A DNA stretch of 64,000 nucleotides from Micropterix aruncella. Lineage: Eukaryota; Arthropoda; Insecta; Lepidoptera; Micropterigidae. Below are positions 21,846 to 31,689 of this stretch, piece by piece. The stretch is taken from NCBI GenBank assembly GCA_944548615.1, contig OX155961.1, forward strand, positions 22,586,773 through 22,650,772, written 5' to 3'. A program made the position numbers and the translations under genes. Each line of letters begins with the position of its first letter. The stretch's first letter is position 1. The notes below the pieces were generated by a model. The model worked only from the letters and a program-made list of their open reading frames with translations. It was not told where the DNA came from and did not search any database.

Positions 21846-22004
21846 GAGCAAAATAATATTTTTACGGCGAGGGCGCTCTTTTGAATCCAGAGCGAAGTGA
21901 GGGATTCTAGAGTAGAATCCCGAACTTAGCGAGGGATTCTTTAGTAGAATCCTGAACGTAGCGAGGGATTCAAAAGAGCGCCCGAGCCAAAAATATTTTG
22001 CGCT
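21846..22004. repeat. Palindromic element with 32-bp internal tandem
   Basis: GGGCGCTCTTTTGAATCC at 21871-21888 is exactly complementary to 21966-21983, and the similarity continues outward imperfectly to GAGCAAAATA / TATTTTGCGC. Between the arms, GAGGGATTCT..AGTAGAATCC recurs with a 32-bp period (21899, 21931, 21963). It looks like a small fold-back MITE. No target duplication is certain. Confidence 0.7.
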
Positions 22005-22488
22005 AGAGTGATATAATACACTATACTTTTCATCACCCTCTATGAGAAAATAAAAGGCGCCTCATATTTTATTGTAATATTATTATTTAATAAAACATAG
22101 AGTATCAACTAAATTGAAATTAAATACTATCTAATAATAAAACAAATAAACACTTATATTTACATTTGAGACATTTTCGCAATTATGAATAGGTAATTAT
22201 TGTTACAGTTTTATTAGGAATTGAGATTGTTGTAGATTTCATATTCTGCGTGTTTGAAATAATGTCCCAATCTGGCTCATTTTGAGGAAAACGTGACAGT
22301 GAATCTCGTTGTTTGGATGTAGATGGGCGCGGCGATAGTGGCATTTGTTCGCGCGTTTTTAATTTCATTTGTTTTTTTTTATTCAGCCGGCCGAGGCGGC
22401 GCGACTAGGGGCCGTCGTACCAGCCAGTCTTTATTCAAACAATATTTGCGTTCGATTTCTTCGGCGCTGAAGACTAAGATGTTCCAAA
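22005..22488. other. Unassigned
   Basis: AT-rich to 22320, then a GC-rich patch (22385-22425) of unknown nature. Confidence 0.3.
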
Positions 22489-22568
22489 TTCAAAAAGTGT
22501 GCCGCAAAGATAAATTGCGGCGCACTTATTCAAAAAGTGAGCCGCAAAAATAATTGCGGCGCACTTAT
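22489..22568. repeat. Two tandem 40-bp hairpin units
   Basis: TTCAAAAAGTG(T/A)GCCGCAA starts at 22489 and 22529. Each unit folds as GCCGCAA...TTGCGGC. Confidence 0.85.
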
Positions 22569-24016
22569 AAAGTTTCTTATAGAAAAAACCACTTTTGGGC
22601 GCACTTAAAGGCGAACCAAGTCGTCCTTTTCGAATAGATGGTGTGTCGAGAAGTTGGCTGAAATGCATTCCGTCTAGAGGCACTCAGCCAGATTCTGGGA
22701 AATTCAACCCCTCGTTATTAAGGATCAGCGGTGTCAAGTGTCACAAACCCTCCTCAAATGTGTCCCGTTTGTAAATGCGTGAAACTACGATAAATATTGG
22801 CTATCGTAGTAAGAATGTTGACGTAAGATTAGGCTATGCATAGTTGTAAGCGTCGAATAAGGAAGTTTTGTATCTTATTTAAGTTAGAAAAAATATTATG
22901 TAAATTAATTAGGTAAGCGCCTGCTGTATAGGGATATTTTGAAGTTTTTAAGGCTTGTAGATGTAAGTAAATAAGTTCGAATATCGTATGTATAATTCGC
23001 GGATAGGAAGGTACGTCACTGGGCGGTCGCGATGCAGGAGGCGACAGATTAGAAAATAAGCTAGTGTAATTTCGTAGCTCGGACCCAGACAGCGGGTTCC
23101 GGGTGCTCGTCATATTTCCAATTAAAGTGTATTCGCATCATAAAAGTTCGCGTTTTAATTGTGAGTGGACGGGCAAAGAGACTTTGCATTCGAGGAGACT
23201 TTGTCTTCGAGTCGTCTTCTTGAGGGGCAACGAAAGTATCCAACAAATAAAAGAAATTGGTGAGCGCAAATCAAGACCGTGAGTTAGCATCGGCGCAAAT
23301 CACGGAAGTTGTGCAACAGATGGGATGAAAAAAATATTACAATTACAATACAATATTTCTGGCCGATGACATGCTTTCAACAATAGTTTTAATTAATTAA
23401 GTCTCCAATACGCACAGTGCATACTTTGGGGGTTAGGAGGGGAAAAGGAAAGGAAAAGGAAGGAATGGTTGTCAATAGATTTTAAGTATTTATACCTTTT
23501 TTAAGTAATTAAAAATAAATTAAAGAATTAAGAATGAAAATCAAATTACCCTAAGGCATAAGTATCCCATGTGAAATGTCTATGTCGCATTTTCGATTAA
23601 TTTTAAGTATATGCTCTGCTTAAATTTATTCTCTTTCATGTTAAATAGGTCGATATTCTGAAAAATGATTATCGTAAGTCGACATGAAGCGGTACATAAT
23701 GGAAATCTGGGCATACCTAGTACAGACGCGCGGGACTTCAAAGGTATGGGAAAAGCGAGCCACGCGTTTCGGTACGTGAAAAGATAGATTCTGTGTGAAA
23801 TACGGGTTGTCCACGTTGTTGTGGTTAATTTTATGTATAATTTAATAATAATTTTATTGAAAACTTCAGAATACTTCGGTTACGGCGCCTCCTAGACGTA
23901 CCATTATGCGTCAAAAACAGCAGGAATCGGCTAAAAAGAGTTTTTTTCAATATGACTTTATATGTGTAGTATATTTGGTTTCATTTATTTCACTACTTAC
24001 CGACAAACCAACCTTC
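22569..24016. other. Unassigned; a possible LTR-like patch not supported
   Basis: Minus-strand ORFs 22829-23113 and 23061-23246 have no recognisable domain. 23095-23270 has an LTR/leader flavour (AATTAAAGTG..., ...AAAAGAAATTGGTGAGCG), but no paired LTR, TG..CA ends or gag was found. A purine-rich tract lies at 23430-23468. Confidence 0.25.
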
Positions 24017-24854
24017 GGGAGCTAATGGGCCCAGTGCAGTTACGCCATTATGAACCATGGGTTTAGGGTCGGCCCAACTCACAGGTCAGCACCTATCCGG
24101 TAGCCTCCAAGTAGAAGTGCGAGCCCGAGTAGGACTCTGTGCCTGCAGGCCAGTTCCCCTCGGAATCATGTGCACCGTGCGGCGTCAGCCAATCGACTGT
24201 GTAATTCGACTGATAACCGGGGGAGTTTGGAAACGGCTTTGTTTCCTATAGAGCAGGGGTGGTTGTTAACCTTACGGCAATTGCTCTTGAAACGACCAAT
24301 TGGCTACCCGATACAGGGTTAAGAGCCGGGCAAATGATGCCGTGGTCCGCGATAGATTCGGTAGACACTGAATCACTGCTACGCAAGGGAGAGGACCGCG
24401 CAAGCGACCTCTCACCTGTAACCGGTCGGGAGACCGGAGTTTTCCGGTTGCAACTGGAAGTAAGGGTGCGAGTGCCGGCCCGCTGTTTGAATAACCTGGT
24501 TATCTCGCGATAAGGCGATAGCTTTTCACGGTCGAGTGGCGTAACTAGACAGTAGACTGTTTTCGTACAGAGTCTTCTACGCTCACCACACGGGAGACAG
24601 AAACAATCTAATATCGTTAAAACTTCCTGAGGTGACGGGTTTACCCGTGGGTTAACTTGGTCGCTTGGTCTACCCGCTGGGTTAACTACCCGGTGCCTAG
24701 CGATAAGGGTTGGTCTCTCGTGGGCTATTCGGCGAAGCTAGATAGTGGATTGTCATTGTCTATGTCTTCTACGCTCATCCCACGGCTGAAAGAACGATCA
24801 CATATCGTTATACCAGCCTGGGGTGACGGCTTCGTCCGTTGTAGTCGACACCGC
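24017..24854 (+). mobile_element. Family A1 element with duplicated 3' module
   Basis: Begins GGGAGCTAATGGGCCCAGTG, runs through the shared body (CAATCGACTGTGTAATTC, CCTATAGAGCAGGGGTGG, AGGACCGCGCAAGCGACCTC) and reaches a first 3' module ending GGTGACGGGTTTACCCGTG near 24652. A second 3' module (AACTAGA... to GGTGACGG...CCGTTGTAGTCGACACC) follows to 24854. The element is therefore about 170-200 bp longer than the 664-677 bp copies. ORFs in it are not shared with other copies. Confidence 0.85.
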
Positions 24855-25465
24855 CCAACTATACCCCTCTATCATGCATTTGATTGAGCTGCACATAAGA
24901 TATTTAACGGTTTTTATACCTACCAGTGTTATTGGTGTCTAAATCAGGGTTTAAAACCAGGCATCAGAATATCGACGCGAGAGTGCATAAAGGCACGAGC
25001 GAGTTCTTCAATCAGGTCAAAGTGGAAATGGATCGACTCCAATCTGATCGCACGATGCATTATGCATATAACCTGATGGACGACCGGCCGGCGTAACCCG
25101 TCGGCGATGCCGTAAAAAAACGACTTTGCGTTGAAAGGAAACATTAAAAATAAGCACATAGTGAAAACATTTATTACGCGATGTGCTCACTTTGTTGCTT
25201 CTCGGAATAGCTCCAGAAATAAGAACAGTAGGCTTCTCAACCAAAATGTTCGACATAGGCTAATGTTCGACTAAACAGCAGCTCCCAAACATGTTCTGTT
25301 ATAGCTTGCAATAACAACATCGCGTCGAATAGACCTCTTACCAGAATGTGTCGCTTTTTTGATAAATCATGTAAAGGATTAGATGTATTTTATGTTTCCA
25401 TTAATTTAATTAAAGATTCAATCATACCTAGCCATCCTAGTGTACTGTATTATATGAGTAGTATA
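24855..25465. other. Unassigned
   Basis: Two overlapping minus-strand ORFs (24944-25159, 25017-25256) without recognisable similarity. 25080-25110 is GC-rich. Confidence 0.3.
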
Positions 25466-25806
25466 TCCTACTACTATTATAAACGCGAAAGTTTGTAAGA
25501 ATGTATGTATGGATGTTTGCTACTTTTTCACGCAAAAACTACTGAATGGATTTGGATGAAACTTTACAATAATATAGCTTACACATTAGAATAACACATA
25601 GGCTATAATTTATAAAGATATAGTGTGAATTATCCAAAATATAACGATAAGTGTCAAGTAAGTAGGAAAAAAATCTGCCATCTGCTAGCTATTCTGGCGT
25701 GCGCCGCAAAAACCGTTGGAGTTACACGTATATAATGCATAATTATATATGTTTCTATTAGTAGTATTATCACAATTTTCCATCACCACGCGGGTGAAAC
25801 CGCTAG
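25466..25806 (+). mobile_element. Compact Helitron H2, complete, 341 bp
   Basis: Inserted between A (25465) and T (25807). Starts TCCTACTACTATTATAAACG and ends ACGCGGGTGAAACCGCTAG with the GCGG/CCGC hairpin just before CTAG. It shares both ends and about 200 bp with 12739-12961 but has an extra internal stretch near 25625-25765, so the two are size variants of one family. Confidence 0.9.
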
Positions 25807-25894
25807 TTATACCAATTATCTGTATTATAACATATATACAAACAAGTATTAAAATATTACGTTGATTATTGCAAATTATTATTAGATTATTACA

Positions 25895-26152
25895 TATTAT
25901 TATTATTAGATTATTACAATAATACTATATTTACATTTCTATTTTAATATATTATTATCTCTTACTATTTAATGACATTAGTATATTTTGATTATTTGTA
26001 AGTAGGTAATATTGAATTTAATATTACAGCCATGACAACTATCATGATAATTATGTTTTTAATAATTAAATGTTAAGCATTTAATTTTGTGATGCATCCA
26101 AGTGTAGGAATGCCTATCTACTGGAGTAGTTGATTGTATTGTATTGTATTGA
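25895..26152 (+). mobile_element. LINE 3' UTR with (TTGTA)n tail
   Basis: The phrase GCATCCAAGTGTAGGAATGCCTATCTACTGGAGTAGTTGA followed by TTGTATTGTATTGTATTG also occurs reversed at 37876-37984. The upstream parts (TATTTTGATTATTTGTA...ATATTACAGCCATGACA) match 38363-38560 reversed. Shorter pieces are at 41085 and 63640. It is the non-coding 3' end of a LINE family with a pentanucleotide tail. Confidence 0.65.
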
Positions 26153-26545
26153 ATCGGTTTTGTTTCTTATAGAGCGGGGACGGTGATTTACCTTGTGGCA
26201 GCCGCTTTTGAAACAACCATTCGACTACCCGATACCGGGTGAACAGCCGGGCAAAGGACGCCGTGGTCCGCGATAGATTCGGTAGGTACCGAATCATCGC
26301 TACACAAGGAAGAGGATCGAACAAGTAACCAGTTGGAATGCCGGAGAAATCTGGCTGTAACTGGAAGTAAGGGCGCGAGTGTCGGACTGCTGGTTGAAAA
26401 CCCGGTTTCTCGCGGTAAGGCGTTGGCATCTTACGGGCGAGTGGCGTAACTAGACTAGTATTCGTTTCTCACTAGAGACAGAACGATCGAATATCATTAT
26501 AACTTCCTGAGGTGACGGGTTCGCCTGTTTTAGTAGACAGCTGCA
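26153..26545 (+). mobile_element. Family A element, 5'-truncated
   Basis: Begins in the body at GAATCGGTTTTGTTTCTTATAGAGCGG, immediately after the LINE tail, and keeps the complete 3' end (GGTGACGGGTTCGCCTGTTTTAGTAGACAGCTG). The loss of the 5' 240-odd bases with an intact 3' end is typical of LINE-driven copying. Confidence 0.85.
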
Positions 26546-26649
26546 GTTGTCTATATATAACATAATCATCCTTCATTCTCCATAACATTGTCTGCTTAAA
26601 AGTGGTATTGTATAGGTTCATATTTTGTAAATACGTATGTATACTTTAA

Positions 26650-27072
26650 CTAGATGATACAACATCGATATGTACAAGAGTTGGTTTTCGGGTTAAATTG
26701 CGAATATCAGCTACTATATACAGAGTTAGCATTTCCGTAGCTATTGGACTTAAGCCAAAACGACACAACTGCGAACGATCGTGATGTTTCGCCATTATTA
26801 TTCTGGCCAATGGCAGAAATGGGTCAACTGACGGCCGTTTAGAGGCGATTAACAATTTGGATTTATTCGATGATGAAAAGCCGGAAGATGGACTTTACAG
26901 ATCGATGCGTTCCCATTTTGATACTAGTACAACTAATCATATAGCGTATTACGCATCGTTTTCACTGCGAAATTCTGTTCTTTACAGGAACGTGTTTTCA
27001 CAGGACCCGGTTCAGTGGTGGACGTGTTTCAATAATAACCTTCATACGAGCATCCTGTCAGCGGGATCCTAA
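26650..27072 (+). other. Unassigned ORF, possible decayed exon
   Basis: One plus frame is open from about 26650 to 27072 except for a single TGA near 26782. The second half (ATG at 26857) reads MDLFDDEKPEDGLYRSMRSH... and ends before a TAA at 27072. Composition is protein-like (acidic start, few low-complexity runs), but I recognise no domain. The opposite strand also has a 69-codon ORF (26646-26855), so coding is not secure. Confidence 0.25.
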
Positions 27073-27150
27073 GGGTTATATAATCGGTGTATAAAGCTTA
27101 CTGATTTAAAACCATTTTAAAACTGACAGCTGTATAGTAGTCGTATAAAT

Positions 27151-28076
27151 AAGTTCAAAGTTCAAAGTTTATTTATTCCAAAAAACCCAGTAAGGGTATA
27201 GAACTTACAATTAATAAATCTATTTTTTATAATATTCATATTTTAAACATATCATATATATGGCAAAAATAAAATTAAATCACGTTAGAAATCTGAAAGT
27301 CAATAAACTATACAAAATCAACCATTACATTGTCTAAATATTAAAAAGATCATTCAGAAATATCAAAAATAGAAATACCAAATCCAAAAATAAAAAAAAA
27401 AGTATAAATCTTTAAATAAAAAAAAACAACAATAATAATAATAATCAAGGAGTCCAATTTGGAAAGCATCAAATAATAATCAGAGTAAAAATATAAAAAT
27501 AAAAGCAATAATTCCTAAATCATGTTACATAATCAGTAAGTAAATTGTCTATAAAATGAAGTGTTCAGAATAGGATTAAAATGGAAGTTAAAAAAAATAA
27601 AAAATAAATAAAATAAACAAGTAGTCAATTGTGAATATATAATTTTAAAAGTCCGTGCCATATAAACATTTTTGCAGTAAAAATTCCTTGGTAAGTTTTT
27701 TAAATAGTGCATATGTTTGTATATTTTTTAATTCATCTGGTAACCTGTTATAAAATGTTATGCTTCTGTATTGAGTTGTCGTTTGAACTAGTGATTTTGC
27801 AGGTATAGAATTATGAGTATACATCGATTTGTGCCTTGTATTGTGGGAATGTATGTGGGCAAGAGTTTGGTGCTTTTCTTTATTTTTATAGAATTCGCAC
27901 AGGCTTTCGTGAATAAGTATGGTATAAACGGTGGAGATTTTTAGTTCACGAAATAGTGGTTTGCAAGATTCTCTTCTATTTAATCCGCGTATTGCTCTCA
28001 CGGCCCTTTTTTGTAAAATAAATACCTCTTTAATATCAGTGGCATTTGCCCACAATAAAATCCCATATCTCAGTGG
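27151..28076 (-). pseudogene. LINE ORF2 C-terminal half with (TTTGAAC)n tail
   Basis: On the minus strand, LRYGILLWANATDIKEVFIL then QKRAVRAIRGLNRRESCKPLFRELK... HIHSHNTRHKSMYTHN... YRSITFYNRLPDELKNIQ, ending at 27645. This is the same domain order as the LINE at 13318-14550, but from a different family. About 480 bp of A-rich 3' UTR follows, ending in two TTTGAAC units. The 5' truncation falls inside the 'LRYGI' block near 28076. Confidence 0.85.
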
Positions 28077-28464
28077 GATTTCAGTGGGAAATAGCCCTTA
28101 TAAAACAAATAAAAACGAAAGCTACGAAATTACCCTTACTCGCAGTACATGTACTACATTACTGCCTTTTCCCTACATTCCTTTTCTTACTTTTCCTTAA
28201 TTAAATGTTTTCATTTAATTGAATTAAGCCCCTTTTATTGCCCCATAAGAAATAGGTCAATAGGCCTATATAGGCTGAGGTAATATTTTTAAACTTTTTC
28301 AAGCGTACGATAGATATTTTTGAAGGTTTTCAAGCGTACGATAGTCGGTCTTCTTCAATTCTTGCACTAATATTTATAATTTTCAATGACAGGCATTGAC
28401 TTTTTGGTAGGCATTCGTGGGCGTTGCGCCAATTACAGACATCATGGCGGTTAAGGTAGTTTTA
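28077..28464. other. Unassigned
   Basis: Contains a 22-bp direct repeat (TTTCAAGCGTACGATAG at 28297 and 28329). Nothing else recognised. Confidence 0.35.
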
Positions 28465-29790
28465 TTAGTAGGGCGACACTGTCCTTCTTACTGCGACTAA
28501 TAATTGGAATGACACATTCTTCAAAGCTCAAAGTAACTTGGAACTGGCTAAAACTTGGATCGACAATCATATTTTAACGCTAAATGCTGCGAAATCAAAA
28601 TTTATCACTTTCAGCTTGCGGGGAAATCCCAGCCAGGTTCTCAACCAAACAGACAAATGCTTGGATAAGAATAGATGTGTATGTACTAAATTAAGCAAAT
28701 CTGCAACAGTCTCCTACTTAGGCATATTGAGATGTCAACCACAACGGGCGAACCCGTCACCGCAGGACGTTTTAACGATTCATCGTTCTATCGACCGTGC
28801 AGTGAGCGTAGAAGACTTTGGACATAACAAATCCGATATCTAGCTACGAAACAACCCGTTAGAGTCCAACGCCTTACCGCGAGTAGCCAGGTATGTCACC
28901 TGGCGGGCGGCACTCGCGCCCTAACTGCCAATTGTGACCAGATTTCTCCGGTTTCTCGATTGGTTCCGAGTTCGAGGTCGCTTGCGCGGTCCTCTCCCTT
29001 ACGAAGCGGTGAAACGGAGTGCACCGAATCTGTCGCGGACCAAGGCGTCCTTTGCCCGACTCTGAACCGGGATCGGATGGCCAATGGTCATTTCAAGAGC
29101 AGTCGCCGTAAGGTAGACAACTACCCCCGCTCTATAGGAAACAATACAGTTCCCAGACTCCCCCGATTGTTAGTCAGAGAGCACAATCGATTGGCTTGCG
29201 CCGCTCGGTGCGCAGACCGTCCAGGAGCGCCAGAGGATTGTTCCCAGGGGAGACTGGTTGACCCAGTGTCCTACCCAGGCTCGCACCCCATGCGTGGAGG
29301 CCATCGGATGGGTGTTGACCCGTGAGTGTGACCGACCCTGAAACAGAATGGGTCTTCGTGGCCAACTCAGCAAGGGCCCATTAGCTCCCTCCTACTTAGG
29401 CAGAACGGTAGATGAGAAGCTATGATGGGAAAACCAGATTGCAAATTTGAGTTCGAGAATTAGAAAGCTGGTTTATGTATTTCTTCGGCTGCGCAACATT
29501 CTGTCCAAAACAACCATAAGAATGGTATACATGGCCTTGTGTTAGAGTATTTTGTCCTACGGAGTCGCGGCATGGGGTGCTACTACTAATGATAATCTGG
29601 ATAGATTGACAGAAGCGCAGAAATTATTATTGAGAGTAATTCACAGGAAAAACCGGCGTCATCCATCTGCCTTGTTATTTTCCCAATCCCATGTGCTATC
29701 AGCTAAACAGTTATTCATTAAGAGCCCTATCACATATTTTTTCCAGAAAGGCAAGAAAAGTGGATTTTTGGCGTTCTAATTCCAAGAAAT
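28465..29790 (+). pseudogene. LINE reverse transcriptase split by a family A element
   Basis: Before the insertion: GDTVLL (decayed catalytic DDxxL), WNDTFFKAQSNLELAKTWID and NHILTLNAAKSKFITF. After the insertion: SYLGRTVDEKL, IRKLVYVFLRLRNILSK, SYGVAAWGATTNDNLDRL and EAQKLLLRVIHRKNRRHPS. These are in the right order for the palm-to-C-terminus of a Jockey/CR1-type LINE. Stops (for example after DEKL and after MALC) show it was already dead or has since decayed. The site 'ctcctacttaggca' is duplicated around the element at 28725-29388, breaking the codons for SYLG. Confidence 0.85.
28725..29388 (-). mobile_element. Family A1 element, full length, 14-bp target duplication
   Basis: 664 bp. On the minus strand it starts GGAGCTAATGGGCCCTTGC and ends GTTGACATCTCAATA. 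It is flanked by CTCCTACTTAGGCA at 28711-28724 and 29389-29402, exact over 14 bases with mismatching neighbours. Because the host is a LINE coding sequence, the boundaries are defined independently by the interrupted reading frame. Both 3' hairpins are intact (28744-28757 and 28774-28787), and A/B-box-like words lie in the head. Confidence 0.9.
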
Positions 29791-30399
29791 GAAGAGATTT
29801 CTACAAACTTTAATTACTGAATTACCTGGACCATTTCTTGATGTTGACCATAGCGGCCTTTAATTTTAGATATAACGAATATTATTTACTTATTCAGCCC
29901 ATTTTCCGAAAGTCGTTATTCGTAAAACGCTCGGAAGGCAAACTTTGAGCTCCTTAATACAGTAATATCACTACAACGAAAACCGTATACTATTTTTTTT
30001 TATGTCCGTCATGTATTCTTGATGTACACTACGGCTTTATTTTTTCGTTTTTTGACCACATATCCAAGGTATACATTACTTACAATTACACAAAATTTAA
30101 AAAAAATCTTCCTGTATCATTCTAATTTTCTCAGAAATAAAATAAGATTCTTATATAATACTTATACTATATTAAAGTTCACTCTTTTAGCAATACGACA
30201 TAATATAAATTATTGTCATTAGAAAGGAGAAAACACTGCAAAAAACAATTAGAAATTGTGTATATATTTGCTTGCGCAAGAGAAGAGCGCTCAGTGCCGC
30301 GGTTTTCTCCCAGGGTTGAATAGTTATTTATTTATTTATTTATTTATTTATCCTATCTTTTATAGTTACATCCAAAAAAAAATGCGTTCATTTTTTCAA
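29791..30399. other. AT-rich with a (TTTA)n run
   Basis: 30325-30356 is (ATTT)n, likely the reversed tail of a retroposon whose body cannot be defined. Nothing else recognised. Confidence 0.35.
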
Positions 30400-30745
30400 C
30401 TCATTTTAAAAGAATACCTACGCTATTTTGTAATACGGCTCTTAAGCAAGCGCTTCTTGCATTCTACAAATCTAGACATGACCACGCCTGAACTCAAAAC
30501 AATCTGAACACAAGAATGTCCGCGAGTATCAATTATATAATTCCGTCAGTCAGGACAGCATTTGCCCAGAGACATATATTCTACATAGCCCCAAAATTAT
30601 ATAATTCCCTAAGTGAAGACATGACAATTTATCCTAACATAAAAATATTTAAAGCAAACCTTAATAGATGGCTACTTAACAAGGGATATGTAAAACCTGA
30701 TCAACTTCTTTGCAACGCACGACAATTTATTTAGTATCACTTATC
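30400..30745 (+). pseudogene. LINE C-terminal scrap (VRT.FAQRH type)
   Basis: 30516-30734 reads INYIIPSVRTAFAQRHIFYIAPKLYNSLSEDMTIYPNIKIFKANLNRWLL. The 'P..RT.FAQR...F.AP.LYN.L' signature recurs at 37473, 49442 and 58340, defining one LINE group. The upstream frame (30400-30500) is broken by stops. Confidence 0.75.
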
Positions 30746-31150
30746 TATTTTTCTTAATTACATTTTATTAAAGTTGAACTTTAAATGTATATATTTATTA
30801 CATAGCTATATATTTTATAAAATTGGTATATTTATGTGTATATACAGGTGGTGGGTCCAAATAATTTATTTAAAAAAAAACATTTAATTGCATAAAATTG
30901 CATAAAAATATGCACATCTAGAGACATGCCAAATTATCGCCTAGTTAGATGTGCTATTGGCAGTAAAAGTCATGTAAGATGTGTTAAACCTCCCTATATT
31001 AATTATTAAATAATTTATATAATTATTATAAGATTACATGATCAATGAACTGTATACGTAATCATAAGTACCTAAATAAATAAATAAATAATATTTAACA
31101 TTAGTCTTTACCCCAAAGTCACATTAACTATGATACAAAATTGATTTGTA
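30746..31150. other. AT-rich, nothing recognised
   Basis: Contains an 11-bp tandem (TTGCATAAAA) near 30888-30910 and an (AAAT)n run near 31074-31092. Confidence 0.35.
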
Positions 31151-31154
31151 TAAT

Positions 31155-31316
31155 TGGCCTTGAAACTCCTCAATAACCTACCAATGACAATACGACATTT
31201 AGAACCAAAAATATTCGAACAAAGAGTTAAACACTGGCTCATCACACATGCTATTTATAAGATAGATGACCTAAAGAAATATTACAATACATTTGATATA
31301 GGTATATATTTATTAT
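31155..31316 (+). pseudogene. LINE C-terminal scrap (KLLNNLP type)
   Basis: Reads ALKLLNNLPMTIRHLEPK and IFEQRVKHWLITHAIYKIDD, the C-terminal end of a CR1/Jockey ORF2. The related scrap at 33085-33300 (FELLNNLPKSKPDL) lies 1.9 kb downstream in the same orientation. Confidence 0.7.
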
Positions 31317-31689
31317 GAAAAAAATATATCATATGTCTAATGTACCTCTATCATTCTACATACGATATGTTAAAACATACGAGGTACACCTCGTAGTAAT
31401 AAATATACAATATTTGATTATTCATTATGATTATCGTCGTTTTACGTATTACATTATTGAGCATTTATCTTTTATTTTGTCTGACTTTTGGTTATTTTTA
31501 GCATTATTATAACTTATTGGAAAATAAAAGGAGTTATTTGTTACATTTATATTTTGATCATTGTGTTTAGGACAGTCAAACAATTAGGATTATGACATAC
31601 CCAACTGTGTTTGCAGTTTTGCATTATATTAAATATATCACTCATTTTTATATCATTACACCGCATCGTAATGCATTTCCTAGCTACTT
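31317..31689. other. Unassigned
   Basis: AT-rich. It shares phrases with 33300-33560 (CATACG.GGTA.ACCTC, TTGATTATTCATTAT), i.e. the two loci share the 3' flank of the neighbouring LINE scraps, probably its 3' UTR. Confidence 0.45.

Noticed and set aside
23095..23300. LTR end and primer-binding site of a retrovirus-like element
   Set aside because: No second LTR, no TG...CA boundaries, no gag or pol nearby; the likeness is only compositional.
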